64,000 nt of DNA from Trichobilharzia regenti (Eukaryota > Platyhelminthes > Trematoda > Strigeidida > Schistosomatidae). The position numbers and the translations under genes were made by a program. The notes under the pieces were generated by a model. The model saw nothing but the letters and a program-made list of their open reading frames with translations. It made no database searches and was not told the DNA's origin. This document shows positions 11,405-22,089 of the stretch, in pieces; position 1 is the stretch's first letter, and each line of letters begins with the position of its first letter. The stretch spans positions 41,575,459-41,639,458 of the forward strand of contig OX235265.1 of NCBI GenBank assembly GCA_944472135.2, in the 5' to 3' direction.

Positions 11405-11460
11405 CAAGTGTTGGTTTGTAGGGATTTGATTGGTTTCAGGATTTCATCATGAGCTGAAGT
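11405..11460 (-). mobile_element. SINE-3 3'-end fragment
   Basis: The minus strand reads 'cagctcatgatgaaatcctg', then 'aatccctacaaaccaacactt', the far 3' end of SINE-3. It lies immediately before the old RTE element. Confidence 0.65.
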
Positions 11461-13430
11461 TTTTAGGACGAGACCACAGATGAAGATATCAGAATTGTAA
11501 TGAATGCCAAACTTGGAGCAGGCAACACGGGAGGAGAACTCATCATGAGTTAGGAAGTGATCGGTGAAATAAATGAAAAGGGATAACTGTTTGCAGACTT
11601 TTGGGTTGCAAATTATTTGGTGATTAGAAGCAGCGTATTCAAGCACAAGGATATACTAAAGGTGACATTGGTTCCACTGGATGGATTCACTAAAAATCAG
11701 ATGAACTTCATCTCAATCTCAAGAAAGTGGTGAGACAGACTACTGTGTACAAATTGAAGAAGGCGAGCGGATGTAGTCTCAGATCACTGTCTGGTATAAG
11801 AAAACTTCAAGAGAATATGAAAACCTTCAAAGCAAATGTAGACAGACCACAATTCAAGCCTAGCACAAATAAACTGAAGGATGAGCCTGCAAAAAGCACC
11901 GCTGTGGTTTTCAAAAGAAAGTTTTAGACATTAAACAAAATCACTGATGAAACATGTGTGGAAGAACAATGAAAATCACTGAAAATGGTGTTCAAAGAAA
12001 CCTGCATAGACGTTCCAGGAAGGGAAGAGAAGCAAGACAAACAACAATTTCCTACCGACATTTGAAGGTTGACAGAAGACAGGATGATGGTGAAACAGAA
12101 GATGAATCTGTGCAGAGATGAGCATAGAAAGAAGAAACTGAACACCGTCTACAGCATACCTAACACAGCGGTGCACTAGAGAAAATAAAGATACTTGCAT
12201 GACACACTGGTAACTGAAGCGAAACAGGCTGCAGGGGAAAAAGACCTCAGGACAGATAACTAATTTGATGTTCAGGAAGAAGTTAACACAGATAATATCA
12301 GTCAACCAACTACTAAAGTGATGGGACAAAGGAACATTGGGCTGATCATTTCAAGGGACTTTCAGGTCGATCCTCACCCACAACTCTCTCAGAAATACTA
12401 ACAGCAACTTCAGAGCTGCCAGTACACACCAACGTTTTAAAAAATGCAGAAGTCTTGAACACCAGGAAGTTACTGAAAGACGGGTAAAATGCTGAACCTC
12501 AGTCGAACACCAGTATGATTATGTCATATGTCAAGTGATTCACAATGCGAAATTCAGAGAAGCCTTTGCAGTGAAGACAGGGATAAGACAAGGCAGTCTT
12601 CTACCACCAACTATATTCCTGATTATGGTAGAGTGGATCATGAATCAGGTCATGTGGAGGGGGAAAAACAGGCATACCTTGGTCTGAATGGAATTTTTGA
12701 GTGATTTATGTCTCATGGAGCACAAGGTTGAAAGTCTACAGGCGAAAACAAACAAATTAGCAAAATAGACCGTGAAGACGGAACCTCAAACGAACATAAA
12801 GAATAAAGAGGTGATGAAAACACCCAGACACCAACAAGAAGCACCAATCACCGTTAACGGAAGAAATCTAATGGAATTCATCTATTTGATTTACCTGGTT
12901 TGAAAGGATAGTTTAAACTTCAGGTGGCATAGATGGGGATCTCAAAGTCAGGAATGGAAAAGCAAGACAGAAATTTATTGCTTTGTGATTAATGTGGAAA
13001 CCACCTTTCCACAGCATAAAGTACAAGATATGGATCTTCAACATTAATGTCAAGTCACTTCTATTATACATTTCGGAGACTTGGCAGATGCATTACTAAA
13101 AACACTGCCGAAAGGTTACTGTAGACTTTCACTAACACGTGCTTTCGTTGCCTCGACAGTGAAATTCACATGAGCAGCCGGAAAGGATAAGCAACGAGGA
13201 ACTCAGGCAGGCAGTGAACTGATAAAGAAGATTTATTGGTCACACTCTGAGGAGACTTTTGAGTGAAACGTGAGGCTACGATTCGGTCATGGTTTCGAGC
13301 CTGATATGGAGAAAATCATGTTTAGAGTTAATAACTTTTGGGTAGTCGTGAAGCTGGTTGAAATTACAATGGAAATGTTCATCGTAAGCCCGATGTTTCA
13401 TCTGAAGTACAATGTATGAATAATAACAAT
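11461..13430 (+). mobile_element. Old RTE LINE with endonuclease traces
   Basis: Much of an RTE element can be followed despite many stops. The apurinic-type endonuclease is visible as NAKLGAGNTGGELIMS near 11505, LFADFWVANYLVI near 11590, DGFTKNQMNFISISRKW near 11680, and the catalytic SDHCLV block near 11780 (written VVSDHCLV). The linker and RT follow: LVTEAKQAAGEKDLR near 12210, and a damaged RT core after 12530. RIGKAR-like VRNGKARQKF lies near 12950, ETWQMHY near 13078, FIGHTLRR near 13235. The tail at 13380-13430 is eroded. Its divergence from RTE-A and RTE-B suggests an older or separate family. Confidence 0.75.
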
Positions 13431-14059
13431 AATAGTGACAGGAATAAATAATCTATAAGACATGAGTTCAGGCCTGCTACACCACTGGCCTTTAACAGTG
13501 AACGCTGAATCACATTTAAACACCATATGCAGTAGTATCATTCCAGCTGGCTGAATAGCTATACTACACATCTGACTGATGGATTTCCATCATTAGTGAT
13601 TCTTATACATCGCACTTTCAATATATGAGTAGTATCCATAAGTGTTACTTTATTTAAAATTCAAGATTTGACAAAGTTCAACAAAAGCGTTTCAGGAGTG
13701 CGAACGCACCAATCATAAAAATGAGGAATGTTTGGTCAAAAAATGATGTATATTGACAAGAAAATGCTTGAAAACTCACTAATCAGGTTGTCTTTCTCTG
13801 ACATGGCTTAAGAATACGTCCTAGTTATATCGAGGAGTATCAGTTGCCAAGTTAGAATAGTTTCTTTACATGTATTCACCGAGATGACTACAGATAAACT
13901 GTTTTTGTGAATCGTTTATCTCTCTCATCCTGCTTGCAGTCTTGCAAAAACAACCCTCGGTTGAATTATTTTGGTTTCCAGCAAGAGGATAGACGAATGC
14001 TTAGCAGCAAAACGTAGACAATAAAACAAGTTAAAATAAATGACATCGACTATAAATCT
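13431..14059. other. No gene recognised
   Basis: This is AT-rich spacer. Nothing supportable is seen. Confidence 0.35.
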
Positions 14060-14190
14060 ATCCCTAATCGTAACCATAAGCTTAATCCTGACCCTAATCA
14101 TAACCCTTATCCGAACCGTAATTCTAACCCTAATGCTAATTACAACCCTTATCCTAACCCTAACCCCAATAGTTACCTTAACCCTAACTA
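14060..14190 (+). repeat. Degenerate telomere-like (CCCTAA)n tract
   Basis: Many CCCTAA-like units with substitutions are visible, for example 'cctaaccctaacc' at 14153-14166 and 'ttaaccctaac' at 14178-14188. Spacing is mostly 6 or multiples of 6. Schistosome telomeres are (TTAGGG)n, so this is an interstitial telomere-like tract or a simple repeat of similar composition. Confidence 0.7.
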
Positions 14191-14982
14191 GCTATTAATA
14201 CATTGTCCAAACAGTACTTAAAAACGTGATCTGGGTGAAATTCTCTCCTAAGTTGGTGAATAACGTTGATATTTCAGCTATGATAATGACAGATGCCAAC
14301 GACTAGCATGCGTTCAAGGTCATTGCAGCGTTCACACTCCTGGGACGTTATTGTTGAACTTTTCCCAAGATTTTTGCAAGAGTAACTGATCATTCTTTTG
14401 AATAATTAACAATGTAGACATCGATGCCAGCTAATGAACACAATGCGAATTAAAGATACTACCAGGTAGATGGAGAAAGACACTGCAACTTTGAACACAG
14501 CATAGAAAATTTACTTAAAGTTGTTGTACTGAGAATTATCAAGTGGGCATGGAGTATAAGTAAAAGTGAAGAGTATGATTGATTAGTGTACATCTACCTA
14601 CACAGAGAGATCGAAAATTCCAGTCGGCCGTCAGTTTTATTCGCATATAGTTTTGGCTTGGTGATTAAGTGGTTGATTTGTTTCTTTTTTTTTGCGAATA
14701 TACTGCGTTTTTAATTCTTTAAAAAGGCTTGTGTTAACTGAAAGCGTCTAAAATAAACCACGAAATCTATTTAAACAACCACTTTATACATTCAGTGAGA
14801 GAGGGCTAAGAACACTTCAGATCACAACGCCTACACTATGCGTTTGACAATGTCAGAATAATTGTTTTTGTCACCAGATATCCTTAAAACCATCAGAGTT
14901 ATGAAAAAAAGAAGGAAATCAGTGTCAGAATTATGTGGCAAATATATAGATGAAGAGAGCACACTTCATGCAGACTGATTGG

Positions 14983-14984
<2 letters not shown>
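14191..14984. other. No gene recognised
   Basis: Nothing supportable is seen on either strand. Confidence 0.35.

Positions 14985-15030
<46 letters not shown>
14985..15030. repeat. (TA)n microsatellite
   Basis: About 22 TA units lie at the 3' end of a reverse-oriented SINE-1. The microsatellite may have grown from the SINE's A-rich tail. Confidence 0.95.
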
Positions 15031-15032
<2 letters not shown>

Positions 15033-15163
15033 ATTGCAGCTTGATTCTACAGCGTATTTTTGGTACAAGTATGGAATTTTCAGCATGGATATCGGTAGCC
15101 CAAATTTTGCAGGCCGACCACATATATCAGGTGTTCGTCGGCAGGGGATCGAACCTCAGACGG
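15031..15163 (-). mobile_element. SINE-1, 5'-truncated, minus strand
   Basis: On the minus strand: 'gaggttcgatcccc' (B-box-like, near 15150), then the SINE-1 body with 'ggcctgcaaaatttgggc' and 'ccatacttgtacc', ending 'aagctgcaatca'. The A-box part of the head is missing. Confidence 0.8.
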
Positions 15164-15167
15164 TAAT

Positions 15168-15258
15168 AATGATAATAGCCTTATTCCAAAACATTACTTG
15201 CGATGCAGAATGGAATTATCAGCATTTTACTGCAGTATTGCATCCAGTTAGTTATTTT
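15168..15258 (-). repeat. Unnamed repeat with TAT/ATT tail (family R5)
   Basis: The minus strand closely matches 51130-51233: 'aactggatgcaatact', 'gataattccattctgc', 'atcgcaagtaatgttttgg', 'aataaggctattatcatt'. This looks like the 3' end of another retroelement, probably a LINE. No coding part is present. Confidence 0.6.
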
Positions 15259-15262
15259 TCTT

Positions 15263-15482
15263 TCCTTCACGTTCCCAGTGGAACATAGGGCTTCAAGCTA
15301 CTAGCTTGAAATTTCTGTGGCAGAGTTTATTTTACAGGATGGGGTTGCTAGCCTCATGCCTGACCTTTCCTCCTTACCAGCATTATTTCTGGATTAGCGA
15401 GGTAAAGGAGTGAGCCGACCGGGGACCGAACCCCGGACCATGTGCATGGCCGGCAAGCGTCCTAACCACTGTGCCACCGACG
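15263..15482 (-). mobile_element. SINE-2, full length, minus strand
   Basis: On the minus strand: head 'ggtggcacagtggttagg' and B-box-like 'ggttcggtcccc', body 'caggcatgaggctagc', and the RTE-derived 3' end 'gccctatgttccactggg'. It lies between a SINE-1 on each side. Confidence 0.85.
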
Positions 15483-15574
15483 TGTGGTGTAGTGTTTTCT
15501 TTTCAGTCTCATCTGTACTACACTTGTTTCAAAGTTATGCTTAATCCATTCTTTTGCAGTAACAGCAGGATTTA

Positions 15575-15755
15575 GAGTGTCAGTGGCACAGTGGTTAGGA
15601 CTCTTGCCGACCATTGACATGATCCGAAGTTCAATCCCCTGTCGATGAACACCTGATATCTATGGTCCTCCTGCAAAATTTGGGCTACCGATAACACATG
15701 CTGAAAATTCCATACTTGTACCAAAAATACGGTATGGAATCAAGCTGTAATACAA
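15575..15755 (+). mobile_element. SINE-1, full length, plus strand
   Basis: Head 'gtggcacagtggttagg' (A-box-like) and 'gaagttcaatcccc' (B-box-like). The SINE-1 body ('gcaaaatttgggctacc', 'ttccatacttgtacc') and the end 'aatcaagctgtaatac' plus an A-run follow. Confidence 0.85.
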
Positions 15756-17400
15756 AAAATGTTTTTGTACCCATTGAGGTTAAGTGTAGAACAGGATGAA
15801 ATATATAAGAAGCCCTGTGAATTACTGAATGGCTTTCTTGAGGACAGATAAGAAAGTTATATAAATACTAGGTTGCAGTCAGCTGTCAAATCAATTTTTT
15901 TAAATATTGACCACAGCTTGTGATAAACTTTTCTTCAAGGTGAACCAGTATAAATAATCCTGAGATCAGTGGTTCAAAACGTGTATTTACAGTTATTTCA
16001 TATTATTAATAATTGAATAAATTTTGGCTCAGTTACCTAAGTCACTTGTTAATAAACACGTCGCGTATTTTTATTTTGTGATTACAAATAATCATTGCAT
16101 GAGTTAATGGAATTAGGGCAAAAGAGAAGTTTTCAGACATCTGCCTTTTTATTGTCTTTAAATCCACCCTTTCGCCGTTAATGCACATAGTCACGCATTC
16201 CCATGCATGTATGCACAATATTTGGTATGCATACCCTTTTATGTGTTTACCCTTACACGAAGTTGTAAACAGACTACATATCATAAAATATTCAGTTTTT
16301 ATTTTATGTAATCAATCTGTTTTGGTAAAATTTGTCTGGTAGGTGGCATACTTATTCCTCTACTTTAAGAAATAGTCTTGCATTCACCTTTGGACGGTTA
16401 CGGTAAATTGACGCTAGTGGATTTGTTGTCTTAATGACTTTTCCTTCCTTCCCTTATCGACAAGCTCTTTCATTTTTACAATATTGTCACACAAATGTTT
16501 GTTGTGACTGGATATAAATTTTTAATGTGGGTTGGGTAAAAATTCTCCTAATTTAGAAAAAATACCTTGAATAGGATTGATTTGAAGAATATATCTGTTT
16601 ATCCTCAAGGTGAGCAATAAGTAGTCAGAAGCTTTACTTTATAATTTGGAAAACAAACGAATGGGTAATCCTAGTGAAAAGTGTTATACAAATGTATAGA
16701 CACTGCTCTTTAGTGAGTGACTTCTTACTTTTGTTACCGAATGTCAACTACTCCATCTTCAACCACAAACTAACTGGATGACTGGACGGTTGCAGTGATG
16801 AGATTGACTGAAATCACCCAATGGAACTAAGATGTCTTTGCAGAGAAACTAAGTTATATATTTTTTTAAATTACTATCATTTTATCATGTGACTTCTTTG
16901 GCTTACGAAGGCGGCGGTCGGTCTAAATTAGTTCCGATGATTGAATGTTCGAAGGGATGAGGTGATTATCACTGTTCGCTGTGTAACTCAATCGAATATA
17001 GGTGGAAATGGCATCGGTAAAGAATTCCACTTACGATAGTTGATAATTATTCACACCAGGAGTTTATTGTGAAGACTTATGTTCGGATAAAGTTTTCCTT
17101 TGATGATAATCTCAATTTGACAACTTTGACCAAAAAGATTTCATTATCACATGGCCTTTATGTGCTGAGGAATTAGTTAGTTTCCTCTACTTTCGAAATG
17201 TTATGAGTTATAAGACCACCCAAACACAGTGTATACTAGCCTGTCTAATTCCCAGAAATATCTACAGATAAGAAAAACAGGATGAATAAATGGAGCAATC
17301 AAGCTGTCTTTTGTTTCATTAGACTATGAATTAGCAGAGGAATGTTGCTCCAGTGTAATAAGTGTACATTATTGTTTATTACCACGCCTAGTTTGCTAGC
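15756..17400. other. No gene recognised
   Basis: This is AT-rich sequence with short chance ORFs only. It is one of the longer repeat-free stretches. Confidence 0.35.
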
Positions 17401-17419
17401 TGTCTAGTTTTCTAGCTAG

Positions 17420-17512
17420 TCCCAAGTCCGGTGGAAGAGGTAGAGTTGGGCGTGAGGCTAGTGACTCTACCCCACAAAACTAATCAAACTGCTACTGAAA
17501 TATCAACACACA
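17420..17512 (+). mobile_element. SINE-2-like body fragment
   Basis: The sequence 'agagttgggcgtgaggctag' followed by 'ccacaaaactaatcaaactg' resembles the SINE-2 body but has no tRNA-like head. It directly precedes an RTE-B copy. It could be a truncated SINE-2 or ancestral LINE sequence that SINE-2 later used. Confidence 0.45.
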
Positions 17513-17514
17513 AA

Positions 17515-19322
17515 AATATTAAAAATACAAACCTAAAAAAGATGGTCAAGGGAAACTAATTACCGAGGTGGAGAAACAAGCAAAGCCATGAGATGATCCC
17601 TTCAAAGGACTCTTGAATCAAACACCACCTACAACTCGCCCAGGAATACCATCGAAAACTAAAAAACAACCAGCAGTGGATGCCAATCCTTTAACGAAAG
17701 CAGAAATCTTGAATGCTATCAAGCTACCGAAGTCTAGTCGAGAAGGCAGTAGAGCCAGATAGAATTCTTTACTCCGAAGCACTGTAAAACAGACCCAGAA
17801 ATTGCGCCGTTATTGCAAAAAGTTTGGAAAGAAGGAAAGGTGTCTACTGATCAGAGGGAAGACTACCGTGTCAAGCTGTCAAAGAAGATCGACTTACGCC
17901 TGACTTTGGAGGAATTAGCGTGGAATAATGCTCTTGTCCACGCCAAGTAAAATACTAAGTCTCATCATTCTGGAGAGAATAAAAGATGCACTGGATACGG
18001 AACTCCCCTAGCCTGGAACAAGCTGGATTCAGCAAAGGCAAATCAGGTGCTGATCAAATTGCAACTCTACGCATCATCATTGAACAAAACATAGAATGAC
18101 ATTCAAATCTCTATCTGAATTTCGTCGATTTTGTAAAAGCTCTTGACAGCGATAATCGCGAAGTAATTTAGAAACTACTTCAACAATATGGCGTGCAGTA
18201 CCCAAATCTTTATCATCCTCGTTCAATAACTGGCTTTATGACAGTGCTACGTACCAAGTGATCCACAAGGGTAAAATCACTCAGCGCAGATTCTGAAGTG
18301 CACACAGAAGTAAGACAAGAGTGGCTGCCTATTATCACCGGTGATACTCTTAATTGTGGTGGACTGGATTATGCATCACACTGTGCTTTGGGAGCGAGAA
18401 GTCAGGAATACGCTGGAAGACAGATAAGAAGACTCTAGAATATCTGGATTTCGCAGATGAAATATGTCTAATGTCACACAAACTCGAGGACTTATAGACA
18501 AAAACCATCAAACTTCTAGAAGAGGCAGACAGAGAAGAGAGGAGTCCAGGTGAACATAGAGGAGACGGAGATGATGAAGACAACTTACCAACTAACAGAA
18601 ACAACAAATAATTGCACAAATCACCTTCAACAGGAGAACTTTGAGTGAGGTTACTTCTTTCACTCATCTAGGAAGTACGACTCTAACTACAGGTAGTTGG
18701 AAAGGATGAATGTGTCAAAGCTAGCCAACCAGAATCGGAAAGGCAAGATACACCTTCATCAATCTGAAACTAATTTGCCAATCTTCTACACTCAATCAGG
18801 ATAAACAACAAGATTCAAATTTTCAACAGCGATGTTAATTCAGTCAGTCCTTCAATATGGGTAAGAAATTAGGCACTGGTGTCACGAAAAGCATTTCAGA
18901 CTGTCCACTCCAGACTTTCATCAAAAGCTGCCTCCTTCACTGACTGGCTTCATATTGCAGATCAAATGGCTGGTTAGAAGGAATTAGTAATAAGAAACTC
19001 TGAAAACATACCAACTAAGAACCTGATGCTCAGCAAATATGTAGAAGAAACTGGCGATGGATTGGACACAACACACGTTGAGGAGACGATCGAATGACAC
19101 ATCATGTAGTGTATGCCGTCGTTCGAGAGGAATCCTAATGGGAAACGACAAGTGGGGTCTGTGTCCGAGTGTGATATGGAAGAGATCGTGTGAGGAGGAG
19201 ATGAGAGATTTTGGGCAATCTTGGGCCCAGGTGAATAGTAGAAGGGAAATTGGAACAAAGTGGATATGTGTTGTTGAAGTTCTATGTTCAACCCAAAACC
19301 CAAGGGAACAGTAATAATATAA
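17515..19322 (+). mobile_element. RTE-B LINE, RT to 3' end, dead
   Basis: Readable blocks in order: LEQAGFSKGKSGADQIATLRIIIEQ (18015-18090, shown here only as a block), LYLNFVDFVKALDSD (18113; the usual DFEKAFDS), VQVNIEETEMMKT (18545), and IKWLVRRN near 18960. The terminal open frame 19057-19314 (85 codons) gives MDWTQHTLRRRS and ends VVEVLCSTQNPREQ, the natural C-terminus. Stops and shifts occur throughout RT. Stop-creating changes near 18700 are shared with the RTE-B copies at 35.8 and 50.2 kb. It ends in a TAATAATATAATAAT tail. Confidence 0.85.
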
Positions 19323-19344
19323 TAATTCTTCATCACTCATTATT

Positions 19345-19995
19345 ACTATTCTTCTAGGTCCCGAGTGTAACGTAGAGCTTCAACAGTGTATTTGCATTTC
19401 AACTTTGTTTTCTGCAATTCTTTCAAAGTGACTCCACAAATATCCAGAAGCTCTTATCTGCTATTCAGCCAGTCTCCTCAGTGTCACACTTGGACTCCCG
19501 TCTGTGTAGTTCCGCACTGGGGTTTCACTACAAGACCTGCATCACGCTCTTGATGGTCTTCTAAGCTTGGGTTTGATCTGTCTCTACTTCCCTCTACATA
19601 TTCGTTGTTCAATACAAGTTCTTGATTGGTTCTGAGCCTGGTTGTCCTTTACATGTTGCCTGTATTTGAAACGATACCTCCTAGATAAGTGAAAAAGGTG
19701 ACCTTCTCCTATTATCTCTTGCTGATAGTGATTGATGCTCATTTTTATTGGTTGGGTATCTTCATCACCTCTGTCATCACTATGCCCACTTAAAATCCTG
19801 TGTTTAATACCTGTTTCTTCTGTAGACTTGTTGATTCCTGGCTGTAAGTCTTTGTAATTGTATGGCACTAGACCTAAATTGTCAGTGAAGCCCAGATCGT
19901 CTACAGCCTTCTTGTTGGCCCAGAGTATGTCCACCTTCTCGCTTCCCATGGTGTTCCGCATGATCCAGTCCGCCAAAATCAGAAATATCATTTGT
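19345..19995 (-). mobile_element. RTE LINE fragment, tail to tail with the previous one
   Basis: The minus frame 19991-19584 reads MIFLILADWIMRNTMGSE (the RTE block after GVRQG), then DDLGFTDNLGLVPYNYKDLQ, where the catalytic FADD is FTDN. This is followed by GDEDTQP and HLSRRYRFKY. The 3' end near 19350-19380 is a variant of the common RTE tail ('gaagctctacgttacac'). It is a distinct RTE family from A and B. Its end lies about 20 bases from the end of the plus-strand RTE-B. Confidence 0.75.
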
Positions 19996-20095
19996 GATGT
20001 TAGGTAAATTCAGAAACATAACAAAAGATCTAAAGATCTCATAACAGCATCTACATCAATAAATGGTCTACTTACCCAGATGAAACTTTGTGATC

Positions 20096-20431
20096 AAAGT
20101 GTAGTGGTGTGATACAGGCAATGTGTGCTGACGGAATATTATACTCCTATATTCCCACAGTTCAATTTGGGATTAGAAACACAATACGATATATCTATTT
20201 GAACATTTTATTTGATGTTAGAGACAGAATACTTTTCACACAGTTCAATACGGCACTGGTAACAGAATACTATGTATATTTGAACATTGCATTTCATGTC
20301 GTTTGATGTAAACCGAAATCACATGCTCGGTGATTGGTTAAAGAATATAAACTGTATAGATATGAGCAGCGGCTTGATCAATGGAGAAATATACCTTGGC
20401 TCTTGTGTCCTGCCTTTTGTTGTTACAAAAG
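20096..20431 (+). mobile_element. Solo LTR (328 bp) with 4-bp target duplication
   Basis: The element runs from TGTAGTGGTG (20100) to TGTTGTTACA (ending 20427), flanked by AAAG on both sides (20096-20099 and 20428-20431). It has TG...CA ends, a TATA-like 'agaatataaactg' near 20343, and the end block 'gtcctgccttttgttgttac' that is shared with the LTR at 39305-39609. Four-base duplications fit Ty3/gypsy-type or related LTR elements. No internal region is present, so this is the product of LTR-LTR recombination. Confidence 0.7.
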
Positions 20432-20754
20432 TACTTAAATTTTGACTTTTTGATTGTTGGCTTAAAGCCTTATCTTTCTATTATAATTAAAACAACTGGA
20501 TGAGTCAGAATTATTGACAAGTAGTGTTCGAGAATGATCTAAGCATGATGACTGCTGATAGTTTTTCTAAGAAATAAATCATATGATATACTCATTATCA
20601 GCATGAACTTGCGTGAATATAATTAGATATAAATGAAATTATAAGTGATAAAATTGTAAAATCACACATCAACCCTGAGGCATTATCATGATCTGAGTTA
20701 ATCTCATTTAAACTACTGTAGGGTAATGTTGATGACCATACATAATTTCACCGT
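20432..20754. other. No gene recognised
   Basis: Nothing supportable is seen. Confidence 0.35.
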
Positions 20755-20850
20755 AGATGTCGTCGTCAACCAACATGAGTTAGGAAGACATTTGAAACCA
20801 AGCAGCACTGGATAGCCGTTTCTTCCTAGTTACGAACTATTCATCAGTGC
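20755..20850 (-). mobile_element. Diverged SINE-3 fragment (hammerhead region and tail)
   Basis: On the minus strand: 'gagcactgatgaatag', loop GTAACT, 'aggaagaaacggctatc', 'cagtgct'. The stem I arms AGCACTG and CAGTGCT pair perfectly, although they differ from the usual GTACTG/CAGTAC. This compensatory change argues that stem I was conserved as RNA structure. Confidence 0.55.
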
Positions 20851-21145
20851 TCATTTATGAAAGAGCTCTTCAATCGTCTGTGATTTTAAATGATTCCGAA
20901 TTTCCGTAAAACCCATAATCGAGACTTTTTGCAAGATTCATTGCAGTAATTTAACAAAGTTCATATATTTGGTGAGAATTTAGTCAAACAGTTTTGAAGG
21001 TTATTCGATAAGTAGGAGAAAGTCAAAAATAGTGAGAAAACATGGGAAGTGTGAGGATGGAAAAATTGAGTAAATATACTATGTTTAATGGAAAATCACC
21101 ACATTTTTATTTCCACACTTTCAGTATTTACCTATCTTTTTTTAA

Positions 21146-21370
21146 TCCTCCACATTCCCAATGGAACATAGGGCTTCAAAACTAGAGGCTTGAAGTTTCT
21201 GTAGCAGTGTTTATTTTTACAGGATGGGGTTGCTAGCCTCATGCCCAACCTTCCCTCTTTGCCAGTTCTATTACTGGCTTAGCAAGGCAAAGGACTGTAT
21301 CGGCCGGGAATCGAACCCCGGACCATATGTATGGTTGGCGAGAGTCCTAACCACTGTACCACCGACGCAC
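21146..21370 (-). mobile_element. SINE-2, full length, minus strand
   Basis: On the minus strand: head 'gtggtacagtggttagg', B-box-like 'gggttcgattccc', body 'gggcatgaggctagc', 3' end 'gaagccctatgttccattggg'. It is the closest match to the SINE-2 at 15.3 kb. Confidence 0.85.
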
Positions 21371-21657
21371 TAGAAACATTTACCTATCAATCAGGAATAA
21401 ATATATTTCGAAGCTGTTTTAAAAGTTTCAAGGAGAGTTTATAATTCACCGAAAACATACCCCAATTAAAAGAAAATTCCTACTCATTAAAAACTTTTTG
21501 TATGAAATTCGTGGCCAAGTCAGTGATAGCATCAGACAAGTAGGTAAAATAAAGACGGATTTCTGAATGATTCTTGAAGAAAAGTCATAAAGAGGAAAAT
21601 TGAGTAACCGATATTTTTCTCAGTAGTCATATTTATTTGAGTATTTTTCGTTATTTG

Positions 21658-21855
21658 GCTGATGGTGGTTTGCCGTGGAAGCTGGTATGCACATCTCAAC
21701 CTACCTGGAACTTTTTAATGTACCTTCATTCTCGCAGGGTAATGGTGTACCTACTGACTTTGAAACTTATCACTCATAGTTTGGAACCCCAACACATTAT
21801 CCACTAGGTCTCTAAGCCACAAAAGTCATCTTTTGTGCAAATGATATCAGTTGTC
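21658..21855 (-). mobile_element. Old Sm-alpha-like SINE copy
   Basis: The minus strand keeps the order of Sm-alpha: 'cacaaaagatgactttt', 'cctagtggataatg' (A-box side), 'ggttccaaac', a region where the hammerhead should be (only 'gagatgtgcatacc' resembles its 3' half), and 'caaaccaccatc'. It is strongly diverged. Confidence 0.5.
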
Positions 21856-22089
21856 GTTTCTTAGAGTTAATTTGCATTTACCGAAGTACTCGGTCTTTGT
21901 TGATATATTGGCTCTTAGGACTGATGCTTCAGTAATGGCTGATGATTAACATTTTGTGTTTTGGATGATGGATACCAAACACACTGGCTAGAAGGTCTAG
22001 CCTTGATTCCACCTTAAATCGTAATGTCCTACCAACATATCAATCTTACTATAAAATGTTTAAAATAATCCCAGTGTATTTAAGAAAAA

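Noticed and set aside
11976..12329. 117-codon minus ORF with hydrophobic, Cys/Phe-rich sequence
   Set aside because: It is antisense to the old RTE LINE, whose linker and RT blocks are readable on the plus strand.
14060..14190. CRISPR-like or satellite array
   Set aside because: Units are short degenerate hexamers without spacers, which fits a telomere-like tract.
15421..15482. tRNA-gene-like A and B boxes (also at 4.9, 21.3, 38.8, 58.3, 63.6 kb and elsewhere)
   Set aside because: The cloverleaf does not close, and each is followed by a fixed SINE body and tail. They are SINE heads, not tRNA genes.
18974..19340. Two overlapping minus ORFs of about 120 codons (similar at 36155-36445 and 49571-49897)
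   Set aside because: They are antisense to the C-terminal end of RTE-B and recur wherever that end occurs.
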